Below, piece by piece: positions 35,604 through 44,044 of a DNA stretch of 64,000 nucleotides (its first letter is position 1; each line of letters opens with the position of its first letter). The notes beneath the pieces are model-generated. The model searched no databases. It was not told where the DNA came from and saw only the letters and a list, made by a program, of their open reading frames with translations. Location of the stretch: contig NZ_FRDI01000008.1 in the NCBI RefSeq assembly GCF_900143255.1, positions 39,955 through 103,954 on the forward strand. Reading direction: 5' to 3'. Origin of the DNA: Desulfovibrio litoralis DSM 11393 (GTDB lineage: Bacteria > Desulfobacterota > Desulfovibrionia > Desulfovibrionales > Desulfovibrionaceae). Both the position numbers and the translations under genes were made by a program.

Positions 35604-35621
35604 TTGTTAACCGCTTAAATT
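35604..35621. promoter_or_regulatory. Weak Rex-like dyad upstream of hdrC
   Basis: TTGTTAA, four bases and TTAAATT resemble the two halves of a Rex site, but the second half diverges from TTAACAA. It lies about 25-40 bases before the hdrC start. Redox control by Rex would suit an NADH-linked operon, but the match is weak. Confidence 0.2.
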
Positions 35622-35643
35622 ACAGCAAAAAAGGTGAAATTCA

Positions 35644-36201
35644 ATGGATAATGTAAACCTTTCGCGAAGTTGTGATCGGTCTTTTACCCGTCAGGTAGAA
35701 AAAGCCAGTGGTCAGAACCTTAAGAATTGTTATCAATGTGGAAACTGTACTGCCGGTTGTCCTTTAAACGCTGCTTATGATATTCCCGTAAGTCGTATGA
35801 TGCGTTTAATCCAACTTGGGCAAAAAGAAACTCTTTTAAAATCTAAATCTATTTGGATGTGTGCCAGTTGCGAAGCTTGTACGACTCGTTGTCCAAACAG
35901 CATTGATATAGCAAGAGTTTTAGAAGTTTGTCGCCATATGGCAAGAAAAGAAGACTATGTCGCCGAACCAAGAGTGAAGAAATTTTTTGATTCTTTCTTA
36001 CTAACCGTCGCTAAATTCGGTCGCTCATTTGAACTTGGAGTTATGGCTCTTTATATGTTAAGAACAGGTCGCCTGACAACAGATATAGACTTGGTTCCTA
36101 AGATATTGCCTAAAAACAAACTTGCCTTTCTGCCTCATATGATTCAAGGCAGAAAAGAAGTAGAAGAAATTTTCAAACGATATCAGGAGCGTAACAAATA
36201 A
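35644..36201 (+). CDS. hdrC: Heterodisulfide reductase-like subunit C
   Basis: The 185-aa protein carries two 4Fe-4S motifs: CYQCGNCTAGCPL near residue 31 and CASCEACTTRCPN near 76. The remainder is helical and contacts HdrB. It relays electrons from HdrA to the noncubane clusters of HdrB. AAGGTG precedes the ATG. The stop overlaps the hdrB start (TAATG), which begins the seven-gene Hdr-Flx operon. Confidence 0.93.
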   Translation: MDNVNLSRSCDRSFTRQVEKASGQNLKNCYQCGNCTAGCPLNAAYDIPVSRMMRLIQLGQKETLLKSKSIWMCASCEACTTRCPNSIDIARVLEVCRHMARKEDYVAEPRVKKFFDSFLLTVAKFGRSFELGVMALYMLRTGRLTTDIDLVPKILPKNKLAFLPHMIQGRKEVEEIFKRYQERNK

Positions 36202-37145
36202 TGAATTCAAATACGCCTCAAACCAATATCGGCTATTATCCCGGCTGTTCCGGGCTTGGAACTTCTAAGGAATATGACGCTTCCACAAGAGCGGTCTGTA
36301 AAACTCTTTCTGTTCCGCTCGTTGATATTAACGATTGGAACTGTTGCGGTTCGACCCCTGCTCATACGGTTGATTACAGCCTTTCCGCCGCCCTTTCAAT
36401 TCGTAATTTTGTACAAGCCGGCAAACAAGGTCTACATAATATAGCAACACCTTGTCCAAGCTGTTTGAAAAACTTACATAATAGCTTGCATGTTTTAACT
36501 GACCAAGAATTAAAAGAAAAAACCGAATACTTGCTTGGCTATCCTATTCCCCCAAAAGAATCAGATAACTACAGTGTTCGTTCCGTTCTTCAGGTTTTAT
36601 ACGAAGAAATCGGTCTTGATGCTATTAAAGATAAAGTTAAAAAACCACTAAGCGGGCTTAAAGTTGTCCCTTATTATGGTTGTTTAATGACTCGCCCGGC
36701 GTCTATGAATTTTGATAATACCGAAAACCCAATCAGCATGGATAAGATTCTCGAAGCCTGCGGTGCGGAAGTTTTGCCTTTTCCTTTAAAAGTAGAATGT
36801 TGCGGAGCTGCTTTTGGTATTCCTAAAAGAGAAGTCGTAACCAGACTTTCAGGAAAATTGATTGATTTGGCTGACCAATTGGGAGCACACTGTATTGTTG
36901 TTGCTTGTCCTTTATGTCAAATGAATCTTGATTTAAGACAAGAAGAAATCAATAAATTTAATAACCGCAACTTCAAAATGCCTGTTATCTACTTTACTCA
37001 ACTTATGGGAAAAGCCTTTGGGATTGATGACTCTGAGCTTGGTTTTGATATGTTGGCGGTTGATCCCTCCTCTGCCTTTAAATCAGCCCAAAGCGTTGCC
37101 GCCGAACAAAAATTGGCAGCAGAAAATACAGGAGGAAAAAAGTAA
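36201..37145 (+). CDS. hdrB: Heterodisulfide reductase-like subunit B
   Basis: The 314-aa protein has two CCG domains. The first has NWNCCGSTPAHT with PCPSCLKNL about 40 residues later. The second has VECCGAAFG with VVACPLCQMN. In known HdrB these cysteines bind two noncubane 4Fe-4S clusters that reduce a disulfide. The partner in this lineage is probably DsrC or a thiol cofactor, which sequence does not decide. It abuts hdrA without a gap. The C-terminal 40 residues are alanine-rich. Confidence 0.93.
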   Translation: MNSNTPQTNIGYYPGCSGLGTSKEYDASTRAVCKTLSVPLVDINDWNCCGSTPAHTVDYSLSAALSIRNFVQAGKQGLHNIATPCPSCLKNLHNSLHVLTDQELKEKTEYLLGYPIPPKESDNYSVRSVLQVLYEEIGLDAIKDKVKKPLSGLKVVPYYGCLMTRPASMNFDNTENPISMDKILEACGAEVLPFPLKVECCGAAFGIPKREVVTRLSGKLIDLADQLGAHCIVVACPLCQMNLDLRQEEINKFNNRNFKMPVIYFTQLMGKAFGIDDSELGFDMLAVDPSSAFKSAQSVAAEQKLAAENTGGKK

Positions 37146-39104
37146 ATGAATATCGGAGTATTTGTTTGCCACTGTGGTACAAACATCGGTGGAACAGTCG
37201 ACTCAGCCAAAGTGGCGCGTGAAGCTTTTGCTTTTCCTGATGTTACCTTTGTAACCGACTCATTATATACTTGTTCCGAACCGGGACAAGACGCAATTAT
37301 CCAAGCTATTAAAAACAATAAACTCGATGGCGTTGTTGTTGCCGCTTGTTCTCCTCGTATGCACGAACCAACTTTTAGACGTGCGGTTGAAAGAGCCGGT
37401 ATAAACCGCTATATGTTTGAAATGGCTAATATTCGTGAACACGTTTCTTGGATTGGTAAAGACAAAGACGCTAACACCAATAAAGCCCTCGAACTCGTAC
37501 ATATCGCCGTAGAAAAGTTAAGACGCAATACCTCACTTATGCCTAAAAAGTTTCCTGTAAACAAAAGGGTTATGATTGTTGGCGGAGGCGTAGCCGGAAT
37601 TCAGGCTGCCCTTGATTGTGCCGAAGGTGGACTTGACGTTATTTTAGTAGAAAGAGAAAGTAGCATTGGCGGAAAAATGGCAAAGCTTGATAAAACTTTC
37701 CCAACCGTTGACTGTTCAAGCTGTATTCTCGGCCCAAAAATGGTTGACGTAGCTCAACACCCTAAAATTAAACTTTATTCTTCTTCTGAAATCGAAGAAG
37801 TCGGCGGTTATGTCGGTAACTTTGAAGTTAAAATACGCAAAAAAGCTACCTATGTTGACTTTGATAGCTGTACGGGCTGTGGAACTTGTGTAGAAAAATG
37901 CCCTAGCAAAAAATCTTTTGCTCACTTTAACGAAGGCATGGGCGAAGTTAGTGCTATCAACATTCCCTTTCCTCAGGCTATTCCTAAAAAAGCAGTTATT
38001 GACCCTAGCTATTGTCGCCAGTTTACTAAAGGTAAGTGTGGCGTTTGTGCTAAAGTTTGTCCGACAAAAGCCATTCGTTATGATATGCAAGATGAATTTG
38101 AAACAGAACAAGTGGGAGCGATTGTTGCCGCTACCGGTTATGATTTAATCGATTGGACTGTTTATGAACAATACGGCGGTGGGCGTTATCCTGATGTTAT
38201 AACTTCTCTACAATATGAACGTTTACTTTCAGCCTCAGGACCAACCGGAGGACACGTTAAACGCCCTTCAGACGGAGCGGAACCTAAAAACGTTGTATTT
38301 ATCCAATGCGTTGGTTCAAGAGACCCCTCTATCGGTCGCCCTTATTGCTCTGGTTTTTGTTGTATGTATACAGCAAAACAAGCAATTTTAACAGCAGACC
38401 ACATTCCCGGTTCTCAGTCTTACGTCTTTTATATGGATATTCGCTCACCGGGTAAACTTTATGATGAATTTACGCGTCGAGTTCAAGAAGAATATGGTGC
38501 TAATTATATTCGTGGGCGTGTTGCTTTAGTTTATCCTAAAGGCAAAAAGCTAATTGTGCGTGGTGCGGATACCCTACTCGGTACTCAGGTTGAAATAGAA
38601 GCCGACCTCGTTGTTTTGGCTGTTGGTGGCGAAGCCTCTAAAGGTGCTCCTCAACTAGCTGAAAAACTACGCATATCTTATGATCAATATGGCTTTTTTA
38701 TGGAAGGACACCCAAAATTACGCCCTGTAGAAACAAATACAGCCGGTGTATATTTGGCTGGTTCTTGTCAGGGGCTTAAAGATATTCCGGCTTCTGTTGC
38801 TCAAGGTTCAGCAGCCGCCGCCAAGGTATTGTCTTTATTCTCAAAAGATATGTTAGAAAGCGACCCTGCCATTGCTAATGTAGACATTAAACGCTGTATT
38901 GGCTGTGGTAAGTGTATTAAAGTTTGCCCTTATAAAGCAATTAAAGAAGTCGAAATTCGTGGTGCTAAAAAAGCTGAAGTCATTGAAACAATTTGTCAGG
39001 GCTGTGGACTTTGTAACGCAACCTGCCCTCAAGGTGCTATTCAGCTCTCTCACTTTACAGATAATCAGATATTAGCGGAGGTTGAAACTCTATGTCAGTT
39101 TTAG
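37146..39104 (+). CDS. hdrA: Heterodisulfide reductase-like subunit A, flavoprotein
   Basis: The 652-aa protein begins with the HdrA N-terminal domain (IGVFVCHCGTNIGG). The FAD-binding fold starts near 140 (VMIVGGGVAGIQAALDCAEGG). The flavin-domain ferredoxin motifs are CTGCGTCVEKCPSK near 243 and CGVCAKVCPTKAI near 299. A second nucleotide-binding region includes VFIQCVGSRDPS near 390. The C-terminal 8Fe ferredoxin has CIGCGKCIKVCPYKAI near 583 and CQGCGLCNATCPQGAI near 619. It is the bifurcating flavin subunit. It overlaps flxD by 13 bases. Confidence 0.95.
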   Translation: MNIGVFVCHCGTNIGGTVDSAKVAREAFAFPDVTFVTDSLYTCSEPGQDAIIQAIKNNKLDGVVVAACSPRMHEPTFRRAVERAGINRYMFEMANIREHVSWIGKDKDANTNKALELVHIAVEKLRRNTSLMPKKFPVNKRVMIVGGGVAGIQAALDCAEGGLDVILVERESSIGGKMAKLDKTFPTVDCSSCILGPKMVDVAQHPKIKLYSSSEIEEVGGYVGNFEVKIRKKATYVDFDSCTGCGTCVEKCPSKKSFAHFNEGMGEVSAINIPFPQAIPKKAVIDPSYCRQFTKGKCGVCAKVCPTKAIRYDMQDEFETEQVGAIVAATGYDLIDWTVYEQYGGGRYPDVITSLQYERLLSASGPTGGHVKRPSDGAEPKNVVFIQCVGSRDPSIGRPYCSGFCCMYTAKQAILTADHIPGSQSYVFYMDIRSPGKLYDEFTRRVQEEYGANYIRGRVALVYPKGKKLIVRGADTLLGTQVEIEADLVVLAVGGEASKGAPQLAEKLRISYDQYGFFMEGHPKLRPVETNTAGVYLAGSCQGLKDIPASVAQGSAAAAKVLSLFSKDMLESDPAIANVDIKRCIGCGKCIKVCPYKAIKEVEIRGAKKAEVIETICQGCGLCNATCPQGAIQLSHFTDNQILAEVETLCQF

Positions 39105-39586
39105 CAGGAAAAGAACTTAGAATCGTAGGGTTTCTTTGTAACTGGTGTTCTTATGGTGGTGCTGATACTGCCGGAGTTGGTCGTTTTAACCAACCAACAG
39201 ACTTGCGTATTATCCGTGTCCCCTGCTCCGGGCGTATAAACCCATTATTTATTGCAAAAGCATTTTTTAATGGTGCTGATGGCGTTCTTGTTTCCGGCTG
39301 TCACCCTCGTGATTGTCATTATTCAGAGGGTAACTTTTATGCACGTCGTCGCCTTGAAGTAATGAAACAATTCTTACCATTTTTAGGTATAGAAGCAGGT
39401 CGATTTGAATATACTTGGGTATCTGCCTCAGAAGGACAACGCTGGCAAAGTGTAGTTTCCAGCTTTACGGAACAAATTCATAAGCTCGGTGCCGCTCCTC
39501 GTTTACCTGAGCCTAAAATTCTTTCACGAATTAAAGAATTTGACCTTCAGGCATTAAACCTTGAAGGAGGCAAGCATGTCGGTTAA
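39092..39586 (+). CDS. flxD: FlxD, MvhD-like 2Fe-2S electron carrier
   Basis: The 164-aa protein belongs to the MvhD family: IVGFLCNWCSYGGADTAG near residue 10, then IRVPCSGRINPLFI and VLVSGCHPRDCHYSEGN near 65. These cysteines bind a 2Fe-2S cluster that passes electrons from the NADH-oxidising part to HdrA. It overlaps hdrA by 13 bases and the corrected flxC start by 11, so the stoichiometry is probably coupled. Confidence 0.93.
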   Translation: MSVLAGKELRIVGFLCNWCSYGGADTAGVGRFNQPTDLRIIRVPCSGRINPLFIAKAFFNGADGVLVSGCHPRDCHYSEGNFYARRRLEVMKQFLPFLGIEAGRFEYTWVSASEGQRWQSVVSSFTEQIHKLGAAPRLPEPKILSRIKEFDLQALNLEGGKHVG

Positions 39587-40544
39587 TGAACTCATAAAAG
39601 AAAAAATTCGCCAAATATTACCGGAAGTTAAACTAGTAATGGCTTGGGGTAAGGGTTATGACGCCCTACACTCCACCCCTTTATTTATTGAGAGTGAAAA
39701 AGACTTGGATAAATTAGAAATTGGTCCTTGTTCCGTACAAAACCTCGCTTCTTATTTGCTCGATTTTAATGCTCAAAATATAAAAGTCGGTATTGTTGTT
39801 AAAGGTTGTGATAGCCGTTCTGTCGTTGCTCAAATCCAAGAAACTCTCGTAAAAAGAGAAAATGTGGTTATTATCGGCTTTCCTTGTGATGGCGTTATTG
39901 ACCTTAGTAAAGTAGAAAGTGCCTTACCTAAACAACAAGCTGAGATTCAGGCAGTAGACAAAAAAGGCGATGAACTAATTATAAAGCTGAAAGATAGCGA
40001 ACTAAAACTAAACTGGGATAGCGTTAGAGCTAACCGTTGTGCTAGTTGTGCTTATCCAAACGCTATTATAAGCGACCATTTTGTAGGCATTCAAAAAGCG
40101 GCTCAACCCAGTGATGCTTCAAAAAACAATATTCTGGCAGTTCTAGAGGCAAAAAGCCCCGCAGAATTAATGGAATTTTGGAAAAAAGAAATGGAACGCT
40201 GTATTCGCTGTTATGCCTGTCGAAACGCCTGCCCTCTTTGTGCATGTAAAGAACATTGCGTAGCTCAAAGCCGTGAACCACACTGGTTGTCTCAAGAAGA
40301 CAGCGTAACCGACAAGTGGTTTTTCCAAGTAATTCACGCAACTCACTTAGCCGGACGTTGTACCGGTTGTGGCGAATGCCAAAGAGCTTGTCCGATGAAT
40401 ATTCCTGTTGGTTTATTTAAAATGAAGTTTAACAGTATAATAAAAGAACTCTTTGATTATGAGGCGGGCGTTGATATTGATGCTAACCCACCACTTCAAA
40501 CCTTTTCATTGGAAGAAAAGAAAATTAAAGAGAGGAATTGGTAA
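39576..40544 (+). CDS. flxC: FlxC, iron-sulfur subunit of flavin oxidoreductase
   Basis: The start is the ATG at 39576, with AAGGAGG seven bases upstream; an in-frame TTG at 39561 is less likely. The product is 322 aa. An FrhB-like first half has VGIVVKGCDSRSVVAQIQE and the pair CASCAYPN near 158. The second half holds two 4Fe-4S motifs, CIRCYACRNACPLC near 213 and CTGCGECQRACPMN near 268. The order hdrCBA-flxDCBA is my basis for the letter. Confidence 0.85.
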   Translation: MSVNELIKEKIRQILPEVKLVMAWGKGYDALHSTPLFIESEKDLDKLEIGPCSVQNLASYLLDFNAQNIKVGIVVKGCDSRSVVAQIQETLVKRENVVIIGFPCDGVIDLSKVESALPKQQAEIQAVDKKGDELIIKLKDSELKLNWDSVRANRCASCAYPNAIISDHFVGIQKAAQPSDASKNNILAVLEAKSPAELMEFWKKEMERCIRCYACRNACPLCACKEHCVAQSREPHWLSQEDSVTDKWFFQVIHATHLAGRCTGCGECQRACPMNIPVGLFKMKFNSIIKELFDYEAGVDIDANPPLQTFSLEEKKIKERNW

Positions 40545-41602
40545 TGCTTAAATTTATTTCAGAAACCAATTTAACTAGCTGGTTAAATGAGCTCTCTCAA
40601 GCGTTTACAGTCTTTACGCCACAAAATATGGGGCGTGGAATTATTTGGCAAGAACATAAAACAGATAGCAAAGCTGATTTTAGCGTTCAACCTTTAGAAT
40701 CAGCCAAACACGTTATTTTTCCTCGTAGCCAAGAACTTTTACGTTTTCGCTATGAAAAACAAGAAAACGGAACAAAAGATTTAAAGATAGAAGAAGCTGT
40801 TAATAACAAAAAACAAATTATCTTCGGTGCCAGACCTTGCGATGCTCGTGGATTTTTTACTTTTGACCCTGTTTATAACGGAAAAATTAAAGATACTCCT
40901 TATTTAGAAGTGAGAAATAATACTTTAATTATCGGCTTATCTTGTAATGATAACAACGAAACTTGTTTTTGTTCTTGGATAGGTAGTAACCCTGTTGATG
41001 AAAATGGCTCTGATCTTATCTTAACACCTGTTTCAGGTGGTTATACGCTTAAACTTATAACAGAACGTGGTAAAGAACTCTTTAATGCCAGCCTGTTACA
41101 AGAAGCGAGTACAGAGCAAAACACAGAGACAGACAGCTTTAAACAAGCTTCTTTGGATAACTTAAAGCCAATCCCTGACTTAAATAATGCACCTGAGAAA
41201 ATTCTTGCACGTTTTGATGATATGGATTTTTGGCAATCCCAAAGTTATAAATGTTTAAGTTGTGGTGCTTGCACTTATCTTTGTCCTACCTGTTATTGTT
41301 TTAATATAACTGACGAAAACAAAGGAAGTGCCGGAGCTCGCCTGCGTTCTTGGGACGCTTGTATGTCTGCCAATTTCACCCTTGAAGGTAGCGGACACAA
41401 CCCTCGTAACACTCGTTTTCATCGCATGAAAAACCGTGTCGGTCATAAGTTTAGCTATTATCCGACCTTACATAAACATTTTGCCTGTTGTGGCTGTGGA
41501 CGTTGCATAAAGAGCTGTCCTGTGGCTGTTGATATTCGTGAAATCGTTTTAGCAGCTATTAATCATCAAAGTGTTGATAAGGGAGTAGAAAAACATGGCT
41601 AA
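40544..41602 (+). CDS. flxB: FlxB, iron-sulfur subunit of flavin oxidoreductase
   Basis: The ATG at 40544 overlaps the flxC stop (TAATG) and has AGAGGA before it; an upstream TTG adds two residues but is less likely. The 352-aa protein has IIFGARPCDARGFFTFDPV near 86. There are two 4Fe-4S motifs, CLSCGACTYLCPTCYC near 237 and CCGCGRCIKSCPVAV near 310. It resembles AsrA/hydrogenase beta-type subunits. It should pass electrons between FlxA and FlxD and overlaps flxA by 8 bases. Confidence 0.85.
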   Translation: MLKFISETNLTSWLNELSQAFTVFTPQNMGRGIIWQEHKTDSKADFSVQPLESAKHVIFPRSQELLRFRYEKQENGTKDLKIEEAVNNKKQIIFGARPCDARGFFTFDPVYNGKIKDTPYLEVRNNTLIIGLSCNDNNETCFCSWIGSNPVDENGSDLILTPVSGGYTLKLITERGKELFNASLLQEASTEQNTETDSFKQASLDNLKPIPDLNNAPEKILARFDDMDFWQSQSYKCLSCGACTYLCPTCYCFNITDENKGSAGARLRSWDACMSANFTLEGSGHNPRNTRFHRMKNRVGHKFSYYPTLHKHFACCGCGRCIKSCPVAVDIREIVLAAINHQSVDKGVEKHG

Positions 41603-42659
41603 AAAATCACCACAAAAAAAAGCTATTGTCGATAAAAAGCCAGAAAACACTGACAAACAAGTGCCTGTTAAAGCTACTGATGTTAAAGCACCTGATGTTA
41701 AAGCTACTGAAGAACCTAAAACAGCTAAAACCGAAACACTACAAAAGACCACAATGCCAGAAAATATAACAAATAAAACAAACGTGTTACAAGAAACTCA
41801 AGAGATAATTGTTCCGCCTCTGCCTGAACACACCAAAAACCCTTATATACCCTATGAGGCAACAGTTCAGGAAGTTATAAGAGAAACAGCCAATATTATG
41901 ACTTTTAGAGTTACTTTTGACGACCCTGAAGTTAAAAAGAACTTTAAATTTGAACCCGGGCAAGTAGGACAGCTTTCATTTTTTGGAGCAGGTGAATCAA
42001 CTTTTGTTATCAATTCACCTCCGACCAGAATGGATTATATCCAATTTAGCGTAATGAAGGTTGGCGAAGTTACCTCTAAGCTTCATACTATAAAAGCCGG
42101 AGATAAAGTTGGCGTAAGAGCTCCACTTGGCAATTCTTTTCCTTATGAAAAAATGAAGGGTAAAGATATTGTTTTTGTTGGTGGCGGAATAGGCATGGCA
42201 CCTTTGCGTACCCTCTTGCTTTACATGCTAGATAACAGAAAAGATTATGGTAAAATCACCCTGCTTTATGGTGCCAGATCGCCACAAGATATGGCTTATA
42301 TCTATGAAACAGAAGAATGGCTAAAAAGAGACGACCTAAACACAGTCCTAACTATTGATAGAGAAGCCGAAGGCTGGCAACACAAAGTCGGGCTTATTCC
42401 TAATGTTTTATTAGAAATAAACCCTGATCCTAAAAATACTGTTGCCATTACTTGTGGTCCTCCTATTATGATTAAGTTTACTCTTCAAGCTTTAAAACAA
42501 TTAAAATTTGAAGACAGCCAAATCTATACAACGCTAGAAAAACGTATGAAGTGTGGTATTGGTATTTGCGGACGTTGTAATATTGGAACTAAATATGTAT
42601 GTATGGACGGACCGGTATTTAGCTATGACGAACTCAAAGATCTACCAAACGAATTATAG
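41595..42659 (+). CDS. flxA: FlxA, FAD/NAD(H)-binding subunit with long acidic/basic leader
   Basis: The 354-aa protein has the ferredoxin-NADP reductase-like fold: FEPGQVGQLSFFGAGEST, FAD binding near 118-128, FVGGGIGMAPLRTLLLYML near 195 for NAD, and the end CGIGICGRCNIG, a 2Fe-2S site of PyrK type. It oxidises or reduces NAD(H) for the complex. Residues 1-75 are an unusual low-complexity leader with the repeat KATDVKAPDVKAT and no hydrophobic core, so it is not a signal peptide. The gene ends the operon; no ordinary terminator is seen except the repeat beginning at 42676. Confidence 0.92.
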   Translation: MAKKSPQKKAIVDKKPENTDKQVPVKATDVKAPDVKATEEPKTAKTETLQKTTMPENITNKTNVLQETQEIIVPPLPEHTKNPYIPYEATVQEVIRETANIMTFRVTFDDPEVKKNFKFEPGQVGQLSFFGAGESTFVINSPPTRMDYIQFSVMKVGEVTSKLHTIKAGDKVGVRAPLGNSFPYEKMKGKDIVFVGGGIGMAPLRTLLLYMLDNRKDYGKITLLYGARSPQDMAYIYETEEWLKRDDLNTVLTIDREAEGWQHKVGLIPNVLLEINPDPKNTVAITCGPPIMIKFTLQALKQLKFEDSQIYTTLEKRMKCGIGICGRCNIGTKYVCMDGPVFSYDELKDLPNEL

Positions 42660-42675
42660 ATAAAAAATGAATTGG

Positions 42676-42865
42676 ATTTGAGACTATTTTGCAATAGTCT
42701 CAAAGTGGCTTTCGCTAGAAAGACACTCCCCAAAACACGAATAAGGAAAATTTAATTTTCCTGTAAAATGAGTGGTTTTTGTGTCTTAAAACGTTTGATT
42801 CTATGTGGATACAGAGCGTCAAACGATAATAAAAGCACGCAAAACAGAGTTTTGCAATGGTCTTA
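42676..42865 (+). repeat. Dispersed structured repeat, copy A
   Basis: The element starts with GAGACTATT/AATAGTCTC (42680-42688, 42693-42701), a perfect 9-bp hairpin. It continues with GGAAAAT/ATTTTCC-type pairing and CGTTTGAT/GTCAAACG (42792-42799, 42818-42825), and ends with a GCAAAAC/GTTTTGC hairpin. The same sequence, about 85 percent identical by eye, lies inverted at 59421-59612. It contains no convincing protein frame. The remainder of 42660-43045 is the mipA terminator region. Confidence 0.8.
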
Positions 42866-42972
42866 GTTGAAAGATTTTTTGCGATATTTTTTACCGCTTT
42901 GTGCTCAAGGCTAAATGCTGTGAGAATCTGTTATAAATCTTTATCTTATTAATATATCATAATTTTAAAACC

Positions 42973-43009
42973 CAAGAGCCACTTAAAATACAACTTTAAG
43001 TGGCTCTTG
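42973..43009 (-). terminator. Terminator of mipA
   Basis: A perfect 15-bp stem (42973-42987 with 42995-43009) around a 7-base loop, followed on the reverse strand by GGGTTTTAAAA. It lies 36 bases after the mipA stop. It is also convergent with the flx operon and may block read-through both ways. Confidence 0.75.
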
Positions 43010-43045
43010 ATATACGATCTAAAATAAATATATAATGTCTAAAAA

Positions 43046-43867
43046 CTAGTTTCCTGAATTAAAGGAATAGACTAAACCGCAACCACCAGTAAACTGATTT
43101 TTTGAACCCGCCTCAACTAACGGAGAATCTGCCGCCGGTCCGACAAGGCGGTTATAACCCGCAAAAACCCTTAGTCCGATATCGTCAGTCAGGCTCACAC
43201 CAAGTGAAGTTTTCAAGGCAATATCTTTAAAGCCACTATCTGCGTCATAAGCGTCATAACCTGATTTACGGCTTTGCTCCTGAGTAATACCAAAAAAAGT
43301 TTCGTTACGACGCTCGCTCGCATAGGTTGAGCCTACGCTATTTGTCCATCTAACTTTTTCGTTTAGCATAGTCGCATGTCCGACCTCGGTTTGCACCTGA
43401 AAACCACGAATATCTCCGGTACCGTGCAAAGCGGTGGCTTTTACAAAAAATGGGTCCGGATTCCATGATGCAAATATACCAAGCTCGGCACTAGGATCAA
43501 TATCACCAAGCCCATTTAGCAAATCACTCGCACTTTCTTCTCTTCCACGGTTATATTTAGCTACAGCTCCAAGCTTCCACTGTTCCTGATTAACTACATA
43601 TACTCCAAGCCCGTTTTGGGTTGAAAGAAAAAATCTATCCAGACGCAACTCAACAATAGGCATAAAACGCAAATCGTTGCTATCTGAACCTTCAAATTCA
43701 GGGGCAGTCAACACACCACCACCAAGAGAAACAGACCAAGTTAAGTCTTGGCTTTCCCCTCCTCTTTCATCTTGTGCATGAGAGATTGCGACACTACCCA
43801 CAAAAATAAACATAGATATAAAGGTATAACAAGTAAAATTAAGTAAGCACTTAGAATAAAAGAACAT
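43046..43867 (-). CDS. MipA/OmpV-family outer membrane protein
   Basis: The second ATG is preferred because GGAG lies seven bases upstream; the first would be at 43879. The 273-aa product has a signal peptide (TCYTFISMFIFVGSVAISHA, cleavage after AHA or nearby). The mature barrel has SVSLGGGVLTAPEFEGSD, LRFMPIVELRLDRFFLS and the end TGGCGLVYSFN, all typical of MipA/OmpV. The family forms small outer membrane barrels in stress or scaffold roles. A large inverted repeat lies just upstream. Confidence 0.85.
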   Translation of the reverse strand: MFFYSKCLLNFTCYTFISMFIFVGSVAISHAQDERGGESQDLTWSVSLGGGVLTAPEFEGSDSNDLRFMPIVELRLDRFFLSTQNGLGVYVVNQEQWKLGAVAKYNRGREESASDLLNGLGDIDPSAELGIFASWNPDPFFVKATALHGTGDIRGFQVQTEVGHATMLNEKVRWTNSVGSTYASERRNETFFGITQEQSRKSGYDAYDADSGFKDIALKTSLGVSLTDDIGLRVFAGYNRLVGPAADSPLVEAGSKNQFTGGCGLVYSFNSGN

Positions 43868-43890
43868 TACAGTCTCCATAAGTTAAAATT

Positions 43891-43938
43891 TAAAGCATTG
43901 GCAATATAAAATAAATTTACAATATTGTCAATGCTTTA
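43891..43938. promoter_or_regulatory. 17-bp inverted repeat in the mipA upstream region
   Basis: The arm 43891-43907 (TAAAGCATTGGCAATAT) pairs with 43922-43938 with a single G-T difference and a 14-base spacer. It begins 23 bases above the mipA ATG. The size suits an operator, with GCATTG..CAATGC halves, or a 5' hairpin in the mRNA. It is not followed by a T run on the gene strand. Confidence 0.55.
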
Positions 43939-43954
43939 TTATGTTTTAATTACA

Positions 43955-43990
43955 TCTATAAAAAAATATAAATCTATAAAAAAATATAAA
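43955..43990 (+). repeat. Two tandem 18-bp AT-rich units before the repeat-protein gene
   Basis: TCTATAAAAAAATATAAA is repeated exactly at 43955-43972 and 43973-43990. The units lie 55-90 bases before the gene at 44045 and could supply UP elements, -10 boxes or a slippage site. Replication slippage explains the perfect identity. Confidence 0.75.
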
Positions 43991-44044
43991 GTTTTTTTAT
44001 AAACCTTCCGATATTCATATTATGAAGTAAACAGGGAGCACATT

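Noticed and set aside
35604..35621. Strong Rex operator before hdrC
   Set aside because: Only one half fits the known TTGTTAA form; kept as a weak candidate only.
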